Origin: Shimia thalassica
GTDB taxonomy: Bacteria > Pseudomonadota > Alphaproteobacteria > Rhodobacterales > Rhodobacteraceae
Direction: 5' to 3'
Length of the DNA stretch: 64,000 nucleotides
Assembly: GCF_001458215.1 (NCBI RefSeq)
Contig: NZ_CYTW01000006.1
Location: forward strand, 1-64,000
The notes beneath the pieces were generated by a model. That model did no database searches. It was not told where the DNA came from and worked only from the letters and a program-made list of their open reading frames with translations. Each line of letters starts with the position of its first letter. The stretch's first letter is position 1. The position numbers were made by a program, and so were the translations under genes. Below are positions 46,129 to 56,332 of the stretch, in pieces.

Positions 46129-49100
46129 CTAGTAATCGTATCTGAAAAAGATACCGATGCCGGTTTCGGACTCAGAATCCACGCTGCCTTTGAGCGTCAG
46201 GCTGTCTGTGACATCAAGGTTCAGGTTAACGGTGCTGTCGCCTTTGCTGTCGAGCGTGATGTCGGTGTAAATATTTTCGTTGATGTATTTTCCGGCTCGC
46301 AGACCCGCATTGCCCTCTTCGTCGGTCGTCAGACCGAAATCATCCAGCCCGCCCGAGTCACGGGTGCGCAAAAGCGCGCCCTGTCCACCACCAGACAACG
46401 TTGCCGCTGCCGAAGCCAGCTGCGCAGCCTGAATGGCCGAGATGTTCGAGACGCCCTTGCCAAACAGAAGATGCGATAGCATTTCTTCTTCCGGAAGCTC
46501 GGGATCGGAAACCATTTCCAGATCCGGGCTTGTCGCCGATCCTGAAACGATGATTTCAAAATCGGTGTCGCCGGACGTGGTTTCGGCAACAACGCGAATA
46601 TCGGGAACAAAGCTGCCTGCCAGCCGGATCAGACCTTCGGTCAGTTCGAACTGTTTTCCCACAAAGGTGAGGCGGCCACGTGTCAGATTGAATTCACCGT
46701 CGGTCTTGATTTCCGAACTGTTTCCGATGACATCCAAGCCACCTTCGAAATTGGCATGAAGCCCCAAGCCATCCACAACAACACGTTCTTCGGTGCGCAC
46801 CGAGAGTTTCAGATCAACCGGAGACCCGGTAGAGGCGGCCTCTCCTGCCGCCTTGGGTTCCTTGATGAGGTCGGCGAACTGACGGGTTTGATGCACTTTC
46901 GAGGGTTCATTCCGGTGGCTGACTTCGGGCACGGCACCGGCGCCCCCCAAGGCAGAGGTCGAGAGGCGCACTTGTGTGGCATACAGCCCGATATCACCGT
47001 TAACAGAAGGGCGGGAGGCCAAAGGCCCACCAATCGCGACCTGCCCATTCAAGGTCGTGGTGAGCAATGTGCCCATTTGGTAAACGAGGCGGTTAAGCGC
47101 GATATCGATGTTTGATGTAAATGGCTCAATCAGGTCGACACCACCGCTCACACGAATGTCGCCACCATAGCTGCCGTTTGTTGAGACCTGAATGTTGGCG
47201 CGGCTGTTTTCGATATCGATACGCGTCGCAATGTCAGACAGGGCAAACTGCAACGACGGTAGAACGAATTGCGCGCCCGAGGTGGTCACATTTCCCGATA
47301 GGCTTTCCAAAGAGGGCTTGCCGTTCAGCTTGAGATCAAACGATGCGTCACCCTGCACGGCATTTGGTCTGAGTACTGTGTTTGCCAAAGCTAGAGGCAA
47401 ACGTCCGTTGATAGAGAGATCGGCGGTTTCAAAGTCTTGCGAGACTGAACCGTCAATATGCGCATTTGAGCCCACTGATCCGACCACATCCGCCAGTACC
47501 TGCCAGTTCGAGTTGTCTTCCTTGACCTCGGCGTTGATCGTTGCGGACCCGGGAAGCGACGGCACAAATACCGAGATATCTTCAATCTGTGCTTCCAGAT
47601 TGGCAGCGAGTGCTGCCGAGGCGGGATCAGACACGGTTGCGGAGAGTGTCGTGCCACCGGGCGCTGTTGCGTCCACTTTGGCCAGCAGTCCCTCTTCGTT
47701 TTGCGTCAGGTTTCCTTTCACGGAGGCAGCGCCGGAAATATCGGGAAGAACAGCGGCGGTATCCGCAAGAGACGCTTCAAAGTCGAGCGCGCCATCCTTG
47801 CTGTTCAATGTCCCGTTGGCCTTGGCATTCAGGTTGTCGGACTCGAGCGAGACTTGCCGCAATGTTACCCCGTCTGCGTCTCGCTTGGCCGAGACAAGCA
47901 GTTGGCTCTCGCCCTGAGCAAGAGCATCCACTTGGGGAATGCCGATTTTGAGATCTTGAGAAGTCGCGGAAAGCGTTACATCGAACGCGCCGGACAACAC
48001 GGCAAAGTTTCCGGCAACCGTCGTAGACGCGGCCCCGTCCAGAGTGCGACCCGCCAACGTGGAAAAGCCGGACAATTCATCAATGCGCGCTTCTGCTTTG
48101 CCCTCGATGGCCATATTTTCGCTCATCTCGGTGACTTTGGCGTTTGCGGTTGCCTCGATCCCTTTGGCGATCAATTCAAGGGCATTGACGAAAAGTGGTC
48201 CGCCTTTTTCCCAAGACAGCTGCGTGTCAAAATTGACGCTGTCACCCAACGCATCCCGAAGACCTTCGTCGGGCGTTTCGATGCCCATCACATCTGCGTG
48301 GATTTTGGCAGTGGCACTGGGACGTTCGCCCAGAAGAATTTCACCCGAGCCGTCCAAATCGGCGGTCGCGAATTTGAGAGTTTCACGTTCAAAGCCGTTG
48401 ATGCGTCCGCGAAGGCTCCATGAATCGCCAAGGCTCTGGTCGTATTGCGCCACAAGTCGCGCTTCCTGAAGGCGGGTTTCGACACCCGGCAACGGCAGCA
48501 ATACCGGCGATTTATCTGGCGAGACCATCGAGATGTCAAAGTTGAAGCGGTCCGGCATGCCTTCCGGTTCAATGGACAATTCGCCTTTGATTCCGAAATG
48601 GGCCGTCTGCAACAGCAACTGATCCAGAAGGATACGCCCGTTTGCTCTGCTTCTGACAACAGATGTAAGGGACACATTCTCACCGAAAAAATCACGGTAT
48701 TGCGGGATAAACAGGGGCGTCACGTCCCCTTGCAGATCGACCGAGAACACGCGCATTGGATCGACCAAAGGTTCACCGGGGGCAGGTGTTGGCAAATTCG
48801 GGTCGGCCACGACGTTGAGGGCGACAAGCCCTGTCAGACGCTCTTCTTCGTTACTTTTAAGATTGATACGGGCCACAAAGTCCTCGAGTTCACCTTCACC
48901 TTTAACCGAAAACTCGAGAGACGGGTTGTCGGGGAATTTGGCGAGGTTCGAAACGATGCCATTGGCGCCTTCCTTGGCGAAAAGATCGATCTTGAGCAGT
49001 CGTGTTGCATTGGCGAAACCGGCGTCGAGATTGAAAATGCCTTCGGACCCGTCTGTCCGGTTGATCTTCATGTCTGCGGCCCCATCCCCGTCAGCAAGGG

Positions 49101-49575
49101 AGAACGATCCGTTGACTGTGAATGTGGCATCCGTCCCAATGATATCTTCACCAAGGAACAGAGAGTTGGTTTCCAGAGAACCGATGTTGATGCTGACAGG
49201 CAGTTCAGGCAATGCAAAAGGTGTTGCCTCGGGCGTTGCTGGCGCGGGTTCGGTTTTTGGCAGCCGTGGCAAAATGATTTTGGATGCGCTCAGGGTGTTC
49301 ACCTGAATGTCGCCCCGCAGGATGGCCGCACGGTTCCAATCGAGTACTGCGTCTTCCAGCGTGAGCCAAACCCCGTCAGCATCGGAAATCGTCATGCTTT
49401 CCATTGTGACAGTAGAACTGAGCGCGCCTTTGAACCCGTCAATGACAACTTCACGTCCGCCGCCAGAAAGGGAGCTTTCCAGAAATTTGGTGATCCGGCT
49501 TTTGTCTTCATCCGCTTTTTGAGCGGTCGCAAGAACGGGCACCAAAAGAAAGAATGAAACCGCTAGCCACCGCAT
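46129..49575 (-). CDS. tamB: Translocation and assembly module protein TamB
   Basis: A 1148-residue periplasm-spanning protein with an N-terminal signal/anchor (RWLAVSFFLLVPVLATA). It has a very long repetitive beta-rich body and the conserved C-terminal DUF490 domain, recognisable by HLLFGKGVSNISAIQAAQLA and a terminal beta-strand ending in FFRYDY. With TamA it helps place outer-membrane proteins and is also implicated in lipid transport to the outer membrane. It begins within the tamA stop codon (TGATG), so the pair is coupled. The ATG at 49575 is used; a TTG one codon upstream is the alternative. Confidence 0.93.
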   Translation of the reverse strand: MRWLAVSFFLLVPVLATAQKADEDKSRITKFLESSLSGGGREVVIDGFKGALSSTVTMESMTISDADGVWLTLEDAVLDWNRAAILRGDIQVNTLSASKIILPRLPKTEPAPATPEATPFALPELPVSINIGSLETNSLFLGEDIIGTDATFTVNGSFSLADGDGAADMKINRTDGSEGIFNLDAGFANATRLLKIDLFAKEGANGIVSNLAKFPDNPSLEFSVKGEGELEDFVARINLKSNEEERLTGLVALNVVADPNLPTPAPGEPLVDPMRVFSVDLQGDVTPLFIPQYRDFFGENVSLTSVVRSRANGRILLDQLLLQTAHFGIKGELSIEPEGMPDRFNFDISMVSPDKSPVLLPLPGVETRLQEARLVAQYDQSLGDSWSLRGRINGFERETLKFATADLDGSGEILLGERPSATAKIHADVMGIETPDEGLRDALGDSVNFDTQLSWEKGGPLFVNALELIAKGIEATANAKVTEMSENMAIEGKAEARIDELSGFSTLAGRTLDGAASTTVAGNFAVLSGAFDVTLSATSQDLKIGIPQVDALAQGESQLLVSAKRDADGVTLRQVSLESDNLNAKANGTLNSKDGALDFEASLADTAAVLPDISGAASVKGNLTQNEEGLLAKVDATAPGGTTLSATVSDPASAALAANLEAQIEDISVFVPSLPGSATINAEVKEDNSNWQVLADVVGSVGSNAHIDGSVSQDFETADLSINGRLPLALANTVLRPNAVQGDASFDLKLNGKPSLESLSGNVTTSGAQFVLPSLQFALSDIATRIDIENSRANIQVSTNGSYGGDIRVSGGVDLIEPFTSNIDIALNRLVYQMGTLLTTTLNGQVAIGGPLASRPSVNGDIGLYATQVRLSTSALGGAGAVPEVSHRNEPSKVHQTRQFADLIKEPKAAGEAASTGSPVDLKLSVRTEERVVVDGLGLHANFEGGLDVIGNSSEIKTDGEFNLTRGRLTFVGKQFELTEGLIRLAGSFVPDIRVVAETTSGDTDFEIIVSGSATSPDLEMVSDPELPEEEMLSHLLFGKGVSNISAIQAAQLASAAATLSGGGQGALLRTRDSGGLDDFGLTTDEEGNAGLRAGKYINENIYTDITLDSKGDSTVNLNLDVTDSLTLKGSVDSESETGIGIFFRYDY

Positions 49576-51389
49576 CAAAACGCCTGCCCTATGCCGATAT
49601 AAAGCTGCAGGCCATCGCCCGTGCTCCCCGAAACAGGGGTGGCAAGATCAACCCGAATGGGCCCGAAATCGGTGTGGTATCTAAAACCGATACCTGCACC
49701 GGAATGCGTGTTCCCGCTTCCTTGAAAGTCGCTGGTGTCGCCGACAAAGCCAACATCATAGAAAAGGACAGCCGACATTGCGGGTCGGAATTTATACCGG
49801 ATTTCGCCAGAAATCGCAGCGTAGGACAAGCCACCGCTGGTTATCCCGCCATTTGTGACATTGTTCGACTGGTACGGTTGCCCCCGAACGGTTCCGCCGC
49901 CACCAGTATAAAACAGCATATCCGGAGGTGTTTCCGCCAGAGATGGTCCAATAATAGACCCAAACTGGAACCTGCCCGCAAACGTCAAACCAAAGTCGCC
50001 GGGTGTCACAAAACCACGCACGTCGCCTTGCAGATATGTGCCTGGCTCGCCGCTTTTGAAATCGGTAAAGGGCATGACACTGCCCTTCAGGTAATACCCT
50101 TTGGTCGCATCAAGAGGGTGATTTCGCTGATCCCAAGTGACCGAGGCCGGTAAGCCGACGGTTGCGAACTGACGATCACCGAAATCGTCTTTTACGTTGC
50201 TGCGCTGGAACAAAATGCCGGCTGAGAACTGAAACTCATCCGAATAAACGCGCGTGAATGTCAGCGCGCCTTCGATCTGGTTAAGGAAATAGAGAGGGTC
50301 ATCGACCTGGCTGGCCTCAAGGCGGAACGCAACTTCGCTGTCTGAATTGAAGGTTGCGGGCCGGATCAGTTCCGCGCTCAGAGAGTAGTCAATGCCACCT
50401 GTTTGCGCCCCGATCCCTGCGACTTCTCCTTCGATACGAAGCCGCTCTGCACCACCAAATACATTTCGGTGGATCCAGTAGGTCGAAAGGCTCAGACCAT
50501 CCCGGGACTCGAGTTCGGCCTCAAAAGCGAGCCGGCGCCGTTTTTCATCCGAAACGGTCAGGTCGATATCAAGGGTATCATCAGGATTGGCCGTTTTTGC
50601 CTCGGCAATCGTAACAGAGCGGAACGCCCCCGTGCGATGCAGGCGCTTTCGGCCTCTTTCCAGTTCTTCCGGATCGAATTGTTCCCCCGAGGGTAGGTCC
50701 ATGATTTCACGCAGGCGCCCCTCGCGGACATAGCTTTCTGTGCTGATCGTAAGATCGCCAAAACGCAGCAATGGGCCGGGGTTCATCCCGATTTTCACGT
50801 CAAGCGTGTCGTCCTTGTGATTGGCAACCAGATCCTGACTTGTCACCTGGACCTTGGCGTGCCCTGCCGACCGCCAGGCTTTGTATGCTTCTGTTGTGGC
50901 ACTGGTGATGACGGATGTTCTTGCAGGTTCACCGCGGGCGAACCCTTCGGGAATGGCGGTTTCCGGTGCCAGCGGGGTCACTTCTGCACGACCAAATGTA
51001 AAAGCGTCGCCCGATGTAACATCGACCTGAATCTTGGAGATGGTATTGATACGCTGAAAAGGTGGAAGCGTCGCGGCCTCTCGCCCGTCTATGTAAACGT
51101 GCACTTTGGGGCCAAAGAACCCTTGCGCATAAAGAACGGAAACCATCCGGCGGTATTCGGCTTGTGCGTTGGCAATGATTTCCTGAACATCTGTGACTTC
51201 ATCGCGTTGGGCGGCTTCTAGCAAAGACGCGTTTTTGAGCGCCTTTTGCATGTCGTCGGATACGTCGCCCGTCCAGATCAGTTCAAATGCAGAGGCGGGA
51301 AGGCTGGCACAGGCCAGAAAACCCGTCAAAACAATACCTGACAGTGCACGTGCTAGACTGCTCAAATCGCCTGTTTTCATATCAGCCAT
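49575..51389 (-). CDS. tamA: Translocation and assembly module protein TamA (Omp85 family)
   Basis: A 604-residue outer-membrane protein. The signal peptide (about residues 10-34, ending ASLPASA) is followed by three POTRA domains (to about residue 290) and a 16-strand Omp85 barrel, with GGGGTVRGQPYQ matching the conserved (V/I)RG(Y/F)-type loop and the chain ending in a phenylalanine after IGIGQ. It works with TamB, encoded next. I use the ATG at 51389 because the signal peptide starts there; the open frame continues 99 codons upstream without protein-like sequence, and an ATG at 51380 is also possible. It is divergent from motB. Confidence 0.92.
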   Translation of the reverse strand: MADMKTGDLSSLARALSGIVLTGFLACASLPASAFELIWTGDVSDDMQKALKNASLLEAAQRDEVTDVQEIIANAQAEYRRMVSVLYAQGFFGPKVHVYIDGREAATLPPFQRINTISKIQVDVTSGDAFTFGRAEVTPLAPETAIPEGFARGEPARTSVITSATTEAYKAWRSAGHAKVQVTSQDLVANHKDDTLDVKIGMNPGPLLRFGDLTISTESYVREGRLREIMDLPSGEQFDPEELERGRKRLHRTGAFRSVTIAEAKTANPDDTLDIDLTVSDEKRRRLAFEAELESRDGLSLSTYWIHRNVFGGAERLRIEGEVAGIGAQTGGIDYSLSAELIRPATFNSDSEVAFRLEASQVDDPLYFLNQIEGALTFTRVYSDEFQFSAGILFQRSNVKDDFGDRQFATVGLPASVTWDQRNHPLDATKGYYLKGSVMPFTDFKSGEPGTYLQGDVRGFVTPGDFGLTFAGRFQFGSIIGPSLAETPPDMLFYTGGGGTVRGQPYQSNNVTNGGITSGGLSYAAISGEIRYKFRPAMSAVLFYDVGFVGDTSDFQGSGNTHSGAGIGFRYHTDFGPIRVDLATPVSGSTGDGLQLYIGIGQAF

Positions 51390-51630
51390 AAGCCCAAAGC
51401 TTTGCGGCGTCGTACAGCGCCGAACCAATTTTTTCGAGCAGCCTAATTTACTTCCTGTGACTTGGCCATAGGAACTGTGCTTGGCCTTGCGGAATACGAT
51501 ATGGATGGCAAGGATTTTCCAAAAAACTGAAATGACAAAGGTCCCGCACCAGCCTTTTGATCCATTCGTGTTAGCATTTTCATAATCATTGCGACCTAAC
51601 TCTGAATGTGGGTGAGTAAAAGGTGGTGAA
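51390..51630. promoter_or_regulatory. Divergent tamA-motB intergenic region
   Basis: About 240 bases holding the promoters of tamA and the flagellar operon starting with motB. The only recognisable element is a poor CtrA-like match, TTAG-N7-ATAA at 51571-51585. AGGTGG lies upstream of the motB ATG as its ribosome binding site. Confidence 0.35.
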
Positions 51631-52464
51631 ATGGGTGTGCCGACGAATGTCGCGCCAGTCATCATTAAACGAAAAAAGGTTATCAAAGGTGACGGGCATC
51701 ATGGCGGTGCGTGGAAGGTCGCCTACGCCGACTTTGTGACGGCAATGATGGCCTTTTTCATGTTGATGTGGCTGTTGAATGCGACAACAGAAAAACAGAG
51801 AAAAGGGATCGCCGACTATTTTAGTCCGACCGTACAAATCAACCGCGTTTCTGGTGGTGGAGATGGCATGTTCGGCGGCGATAATGTGTTTGCGCAAAAA
51901 ACGCTGGCACGAAACGGTATTGGGGGATTGCCCGTTGACGGAAACCAGAATGGGCACCCCGGCAGCAAGCGCCAGAGTGATCCACTAAGCGACGTCGACA
52001 AAAAGTCGTTCGGCAAAGTCAAAGATATGTTGATCGGTGGTGGGGGCGAAAGCATTTCTATGAACAACGCCCTAAAACACGTAACATCCCGGCTGACCGA
52101 CGAAGGTTTGGTGATTGAAATCTTTGCGCTTGAAGGGCATCCCTTGTTTCTGGCCGGCACCGAAAAGCCCACCAGATTGCTCGTTGATATGCTGCGTCAC
52201 GTCGCGCAGGCCTCTCTTATTGTTCAAAACGGTATTGCGGTTGAGGGACATGTGTCTTCAGAGCCTGTTGTGCGTGCTCAGAAATCAGCCTGGCCCTTGT
52301 CTGCCAAACGGGCTGATCGGGCAAGAATGTTGTTACAAACCTATGGAGTAGCGCCGGATCGCCTGTTGCGGGTCACAGGTCATGCCGATCGCGAGCTGAA
52401 GGATCCTGATCCTCTTGGCGTGCGAAATAACCGGCTAGAGGTGATCCTGTTGCGAAGCCAGTGA
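51631..52464 (+). CDS. motB: Flagellar motor stator protein MotB
   Basis: A 277-residue inner-membrane stator subunit. One transmembrane helix near residues 33-52 carries the essential proton-accepting Asp, D34 in AYADFVTAMMAFFMLMWLL. The periplasmic C-terminal part is an OmpA-like peptidoglycan-binding domain (AVEGHVSSEP, LSAKRADRARMLL, RVTGHADREL, NNRLEVIL). It pairs with MotA, which is encoded 10 kb downstream at 62539 rather than adjacent. It leads the plus-strand flagellar run motB-flgE-flgK-flgL-flgI. Confidence 0.93.
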   Translation: MGVPTNVAPVIIKRKKVIKGDGHHGGAWKVAYADFVTAMMAFFMLMWLLNATTEKQRKGIADYFSPTVQINRVSGGGDGMFGGDNVFAQKTLARNGIGGLPVDGNQNGHPGSKRQSDPLSDVDKKSFGKVKDMLIGGGGESISMNNALKHVTSRLTDEGLVIEIFALEGHPLFLAGTEKPTRLLVDMLRHVAQASLIVQNGIAVEGHVSSEPVVRAQKSAWPLSAKRADRARMLLQTYGVAPDRLLRVTGHADRELKDPDPLGVRNNRLEVILLRSQ

Positions 52465-52490
52465 CGTAAAACTCGGTAAGATTTTAGATG

Positions 52491-52505
52491 TTAGCGGCCT
52501 GTTAA
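52491..52505 (+). promoter_or_regulatory. CtrA-like box upstream of flgE
   Basis: TTAG (52491-52494), seven bases, TTAA (52502-52505). This matches seven of eight positions of the CtrA consensus TTAA-N7-TTAA and lies 58 bases before the flgE start in the short motB-flgE gap. CtrA controls flagellar genes in roseobacters. The short GGCC arms around it could alternatively form a small hairpin. Confidence 0.45.
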
Positions 52506-52562
52506 GCGGCCACGACCTATTTGTTGTTTCAGCAAAACCTGATGCAGCAGAAAGGCGTATCC

Positions 52563-53864
52563 ATGACTATTTCCTCTTCTCTGAATGCCGGAGTGGCAGG
52601 CCTCGCGGCGAATGCCAGCAGGTTGGCGTCGATTTCGGACAACATCGCGAACTCGGCCACATATGGCTATAAACGGATAGAGACCGATTTCCATTCCATG
52701 GTTATTTCTTCTGCTGGCGGGTCCTACACCGCGGGTGGTGTGCGTTCGACCAATCAGCGTATCATCGATGAAAACGGGGCTCTGGTGACCACGACCAACC
52801 CCACCGATCTTGCCGTTCGGGGGCGTGGCATGTTGCCTGTGGCCAATGTTTCGGAAATGGCCGTGAACAATGGTGACGCCCAGATGTTGCTTGCGACGAC
52901 GGGGTCATTTCGCACGAACGCGGATGGGTACCTGACCACAGAAAGCGGTTTGGTGCTTTTGGGGTGGCCTGCGAATGCTGACGGGACGGTTCCAACCTAT
53001 CCCCGTGACACGAGCGATGGCCTTGAACCTGTACGGATCAATGTAAACCAGCTTACTGGAGAGCCGACAACACATATGTCTCTTGGCGTGAACCTGCCCG
53101 CGACGAGTACCGAAGCAGGCGCATCAGGAGACTCACAAGAGCTTTCTGTTGAATACTACGACAATCTGGGCACGTCAGAAAATCTGTTGATGGAGTTTGT
53201 GCCAACCATTCCAGCGTCCGGGTCTTCGAATGAATGGACCCTGCGCATTCGCGATACGGCCTCTGATGACAGCATCGTCGGAGAATACACATTGACCTTC
53301 GACGACTCTCGCAGTTCCGGAGGCACTCTGTCATCTGTCTCCGCGATTTCCGGGGGAACGTATGATCCCACTTCTGGGTCTGTGATTGTGGATGTCGCGG
53401 GTGGGCCGATGGAGATCAATATCGGTCAACTCGGTGCCAGTGATGGGTTGACGCAGTTGTCGGATTCTTTTGCGCCGCTTCAGATTTCCAAAGATGGATC
53501 ACCTGTCGGGAATATGACCTCGGTAGAGGTGGATTCAAATGGCATCGTGCATGCCTTCTTCGATACCGGAATAACCAGAGCCATTTTCCAGGTCCCTCTG
53601 GTTGACCTTCCGAACCCGAACGGAATGGTTGCGATGGATCACCAGACCTATTCGCCCTCTCCCGAGAGCGGTTCTTTCTTCTTGTGGGATGCAGGAGACG
53701 GTCCAACAGGTGACGTTGTTGCCTATGCTAGGGAAGAATCTGCCACTGATGTCGCCGGCGAACTCACCGACATGATTCAGACACAGCGCGCTTACAGTTC
53801 GAATGCGAAAGTGATCCAGACGGTCGATGAGATGCTGCAAGAAACCACGAATATCAAAAGATAA
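52563..53864 (+). CDS. flgE: Flagellar hook protein FlgE
   Basis: A 433-residue structural protein of the flagellar hook. The N-terminal SSLNAGVAGLAANASRLASI and SDNIANSATYGYKR and the C-terminal LTDMIQTQRAYSSNAKVIQT segments are the D0/D1 coiled parts shared by rod, hook and hook-associated proteins; the middle is variable. It is exported by the flagellar type III apparatus and has no signal peptide. The ATG at 52563 is chosen because the conserved N-terminus starts there and AAAGG precedes it; an upstream in-frame start would add 14 unrelated residues. Confidence 0.92.
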   Translation: MTISSSLNAGVAGLAANASRLASISDNIANSATYGYKRIETDFHSMVISSAGGSYTAGGVRSTNQRIIDENGALVTTTNPTDLAVRGRGMLPVANVSEMAVNNGDAQMLLATTGSFRTNADGYLTTESGLVLLGWPANADGTVPTYPRDTSDGLEPVRINVNQLTGEPTTHMSLGVNLPATSTEAGASGDSQELSVEYYDNLGTSENLLMEFVPTIPASGSSNEWTLRIRDTASDDSIVGEYTLTFDDSRSSGGTLSSVSAISGGTYDPTSGSVIVDVAGGPMEINIGQLGASDGLTQLSDSFAPLQISKDGSPVGNMTSVEVDSNGIVHAFFDTGITRAIFQVPLVDLPNPNGMVAMDHQTYSPSPESGSFFLWDAGDGPTGDVVAYAREESATDVAGELTDMIQTQRAYSSNAKVIQTVDEMLQETTNIKR

Positions 53865-53892
53865 ATTTCAACCGGCAACGAAAGGATAAGGC

Positions 53893-55320
53893 ATGAGCAT
53901 ATCCAGCGCACTTTCCAATGCTTTGGGCGGTTTGGCGGTCTCGTCAAAGCGCGCCGAGCTGGTTTCTGCAAATGTTGCAAACGTATCTACGGATGGGTAC
54001 GCCCGTCGCGAGCTGAGTTTGGAGGCGACTTCATATTCGACTCAAGGCGGTGTTCGCGTAAGCGGTGTGACGCGGCATGTTAACGAACAAACCCTGTCTG
54101 AGCGTCGTCTGGCCGGTGCAGCACAAGCGCACTCCACCGCCCTGCTGACCCATCAAAGTCGGATGGAAACGCTAGTAGGTGACCCAACAGATGCGAGTTC
54201 TCTGTCCGCGCGACTGGCTGATTTTGAAGCCAGCATCGATGCCGCAGTCAGCCGGCCCGATCTTTTGAACCGGTTGGAAGATGTTGCGTATTCCGCAGCA
54301 CAGGTTGTGTCCAAGATTTCGGGCATGTCGCAAAGCGTGCAAGACGCGAGGCAAGACGCAGACGCTCAAGTTGCGGGTCTGGTCGAGTCTCTCGAAAATA
54401 ACCTCAAAAATGTGGAAGAGTTGAACCGGCTGATAATCGCTGCCGAAGTGAACAATCGCGATGCTTCGTCTCTCTTTGACCAGAGGCAAAAGCTTGTTGA
54501 TGATATTTCAGAAATTGTTCCGGTACACCAAATGAAGCGCGACTTCGGTGAGATCGCCCTTGTTTCGGTCGGGGGGGCGGTTCTTTTGGATGGATCAGCG
54601 GTGGATCTCTCGTTTTCGGGCACGCCGACGATTGTTCCACACATGACAGTAGAAAATGGATTGCTCTCGCAAGTTCTGATGAACGATCGCCCCGCAGCGG
54701 CGTCCCTGTCAGGTGGCGCGTTAGAGGCGCAGTTAACCATCCGCGATGAGTTGACTGTGGATTTTCAAGAACAACTGGATGTTATCGTTCTGGATTTGTC
54801 TCTCCGCTTTCAAAACCCGGATTTGGATGAAAGCATTGGCCCAGATGACCCTGCGATATTCACCGATAACGGTGCGAGGGTGGATGAAAATGCGTTGGTG
54901 GGGCTTTCCGGGCGTCTCGCGATCAATGATCTAATTTCTCATGAAGGCGCATTTGACGTATCGCGTCTTCGCAGCGGCCTCGGGGCGGAATTCAATGGTG
55001 ATGTGGGGGACAACTCGCTCCTCTCCAAGATGAAAGAGGCCCTAAATGAGGCGTCCACCTTGCCTTCTGGGTTAGGGCAATCACTGTTTGAAATGGGGAG
55101 TGCATTTGAAACTCATGTGGCCTCGGATCGATTGCGGCTTGAAGAGAGCCACAGTTTCCAATCCGCTCGCTTTGCCCAACTCAAAGAAAACGAGCTGGCG
55201 GACGGCGTGGATACAGATGTCGAAATGCAAAACCTGTTGCTGATTGAACAGTCATTTGCCGCAAACGCGCGTGTCATTCAAACGATCGACGACCTCATGA
55301 ACACCTTGCTAAGGATGTGA
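53893..55320 (+). CDS. flgK: Flagellar hook-associated protein FlgK (HAP1)
   Basis: A 475-residue hook-filament junction protein. It begins SISSALSNALGGLAVSSKRAELVSANVANVSTDGYARRE, the FlgK-type rod motif, followed by the VTRHVN and ERRLAGA regions. It ends with NLLLIEQSFAANARVIQTIDDLMNTLL, the C-terminal helical motif. It sits 28 bases after flgE with an AAAGGA/AAGG ribosome binding site. Confidence 0.92.
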   Translation: MSISSALSNALGGLAVSSKRAELVSANVANVSTDGYARRELSLEATSYSTQGGVRVSGVTRHVNEQTLSERRLAGAAQAHSTALLTHQSRMETLVGDPTDASSLSARLADFEASIDAAVSRPDLLNRLEDVAYSAAQVVSKISGMSQSVQDARQDADAQVAGLVESLENNLKNVEELNRLIIAAEVNNRDASSLFDQRQKLVDDISEIVPVHQMKRDFGEIALVSVGGAVLLDGSAVDLSFSGTPTIVPHMTVENGLLSQVLMNDRPAAASLSGGALEAQLTIRDELTVDFQEQLDVIVLDLSLRFQNPDLDESIGPDDPAIFTDNGARVDENALVGLSGRLAINDLISHEGAFDVSRLRSGLGAEFNGDVGDNSLLSKMKEALNEASTLPSGLGQSLFEMGSAFETHVASDRLRLEESHSFQSARFAQLKENELADGVDTDVEMQNLLLIEQSFAANARVIQTIDDLMNTLLRM

Positions 55321-55327
55321 AACAGTT

Positions 55328-56332
55328 ATGCAAAGTATTGGAAACCTGACGCAGCGCTTTGTTCTGCGCGCTCAAACCTCTTCCTTGAAATCTGAACTTG
55401 TTGAACTGTCTCAAGAAGTTGCAACCGGGCAAACATCTGATAAAGCCAGATTTCTTTCTGGAGATTTCAACGCCATTGCCGACCTACAGCATTCTTTGAA
55501 AAGGCTTGAGAGTTATCGTTTGGTCGCGGCGGAGACAAAGCTTGCTCTCGATACTGCGGGTGGCGCGCTTTCAACGTTGTATTCGTTCAGTTCCAACTTG
55601 GCGGAAAAACTGCCTCTTTTGTCAGAAACAGGGACTAACATTGCGGTGAATGCAATCGCTGCAGAAGGACTGCAAGCCTTTCAAGGTGCTGTATCGGCAT
55701 TGAATTCAAACACGGCAGGTCGGTCAGTGTTCGGTGGCGCGCAGTTTGACCAGCCCGTGCTTGCACCATCTGATGAAATTCTAACCGCCGTTCGAGAACA
55801 GATCGAAGCAGTGGCAACGCCGGCTGAGTATATCCAAAGTCTGGATGATTGGTTTTCTGCTCCGGGTGGTGGGTTTGAAACAGTCGCCTATTTAGGTTCC
55901 GATAACTTCTCTGAACCGGTGAATGTGGGGGATGACGTCTCGGTTGGGTTCGATTTAAAGGCCGATCAAAGTGGAATAAGAAAAGTCCTTCGAGACTTTG
56001 CTGCGATTGCCTTGGTCGCGGACCCGGCATTTGGGTTTTCGGATGCTGATAAGACACAGATTTTCGAGACGATGCTTCCTGAACTCGCAGATTCTCGTAA
56101 CACATTGATTGATATGCAAGCACAGCTTGGCGTGTCGCAAGAATACCTGGAAACAGCGATCGCTACAAATGAAGCAGGTCGTTTGGCAACCGAAAGTGCG
56201 ATAGCAGATTTGTTATCTGTGGATCCTTTCGAGACAGCAACCAGACTCGAAAATGTGAGTACCCAGATGGAAGGTATTTATCTTGTGACTGCGCGTCTCA
56301 ACCAGATGTCACTGATGGATTATCTCTCATGA
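55328..56332 (+). CDS. flgL: Flagellar hook-associated protein FlgL (HAP3)
   Basis: A 334-residue flagellin-like junction protein. The N-terminal helices (LTQRFVLRAQTSSLKSELVELSQEVATGQ) and the C-terminal stretch ending in NQMSLMDYLS are recognisable, while the middle is divergent. Assignment leans on its position directly after flgK and its overlap (ATGA) with flgI. Confidence 0.85.
   Translation: MQSIGNLTQRFVLRAQTSSLKSELVELSQEVATGQTSDKARFLSGDFNAIADLQHSLKRLESYRLVAAETKLALDTAGGALSTLYSFSSNLAEKLPLLSETGTNIAVNAIAAEGLQAFQGAVSALNSNTAGRSVFGGAQFDQPVLAPSDEILTAVREQIEAVATPAEYIQSLDDWFSAPGGGFETVAYLGSDNFSEPVNVGDDVSVGFDLKADQSGIRKVLRDFAAIALVADPAFGFSDADKTQIFETMLPELADSRNTLIDMQAQLGVSQEYLETAIATNEAGRLATESAIADLLSVDPFETATRLENVSTQMEGIYLVTARLNQMSLMDYLS

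Noticed and set aside
48445..49557. 370-codon frame antisense to tamB
   Set aside because: Shadow of tamB; no start signal and no domain.
51390..51686. 99-codon N-terminal extension of TamA
   Set aside because: A clear signal peptide starts just after 51389, and the extension reads through the divergent promoter region and the motB start.
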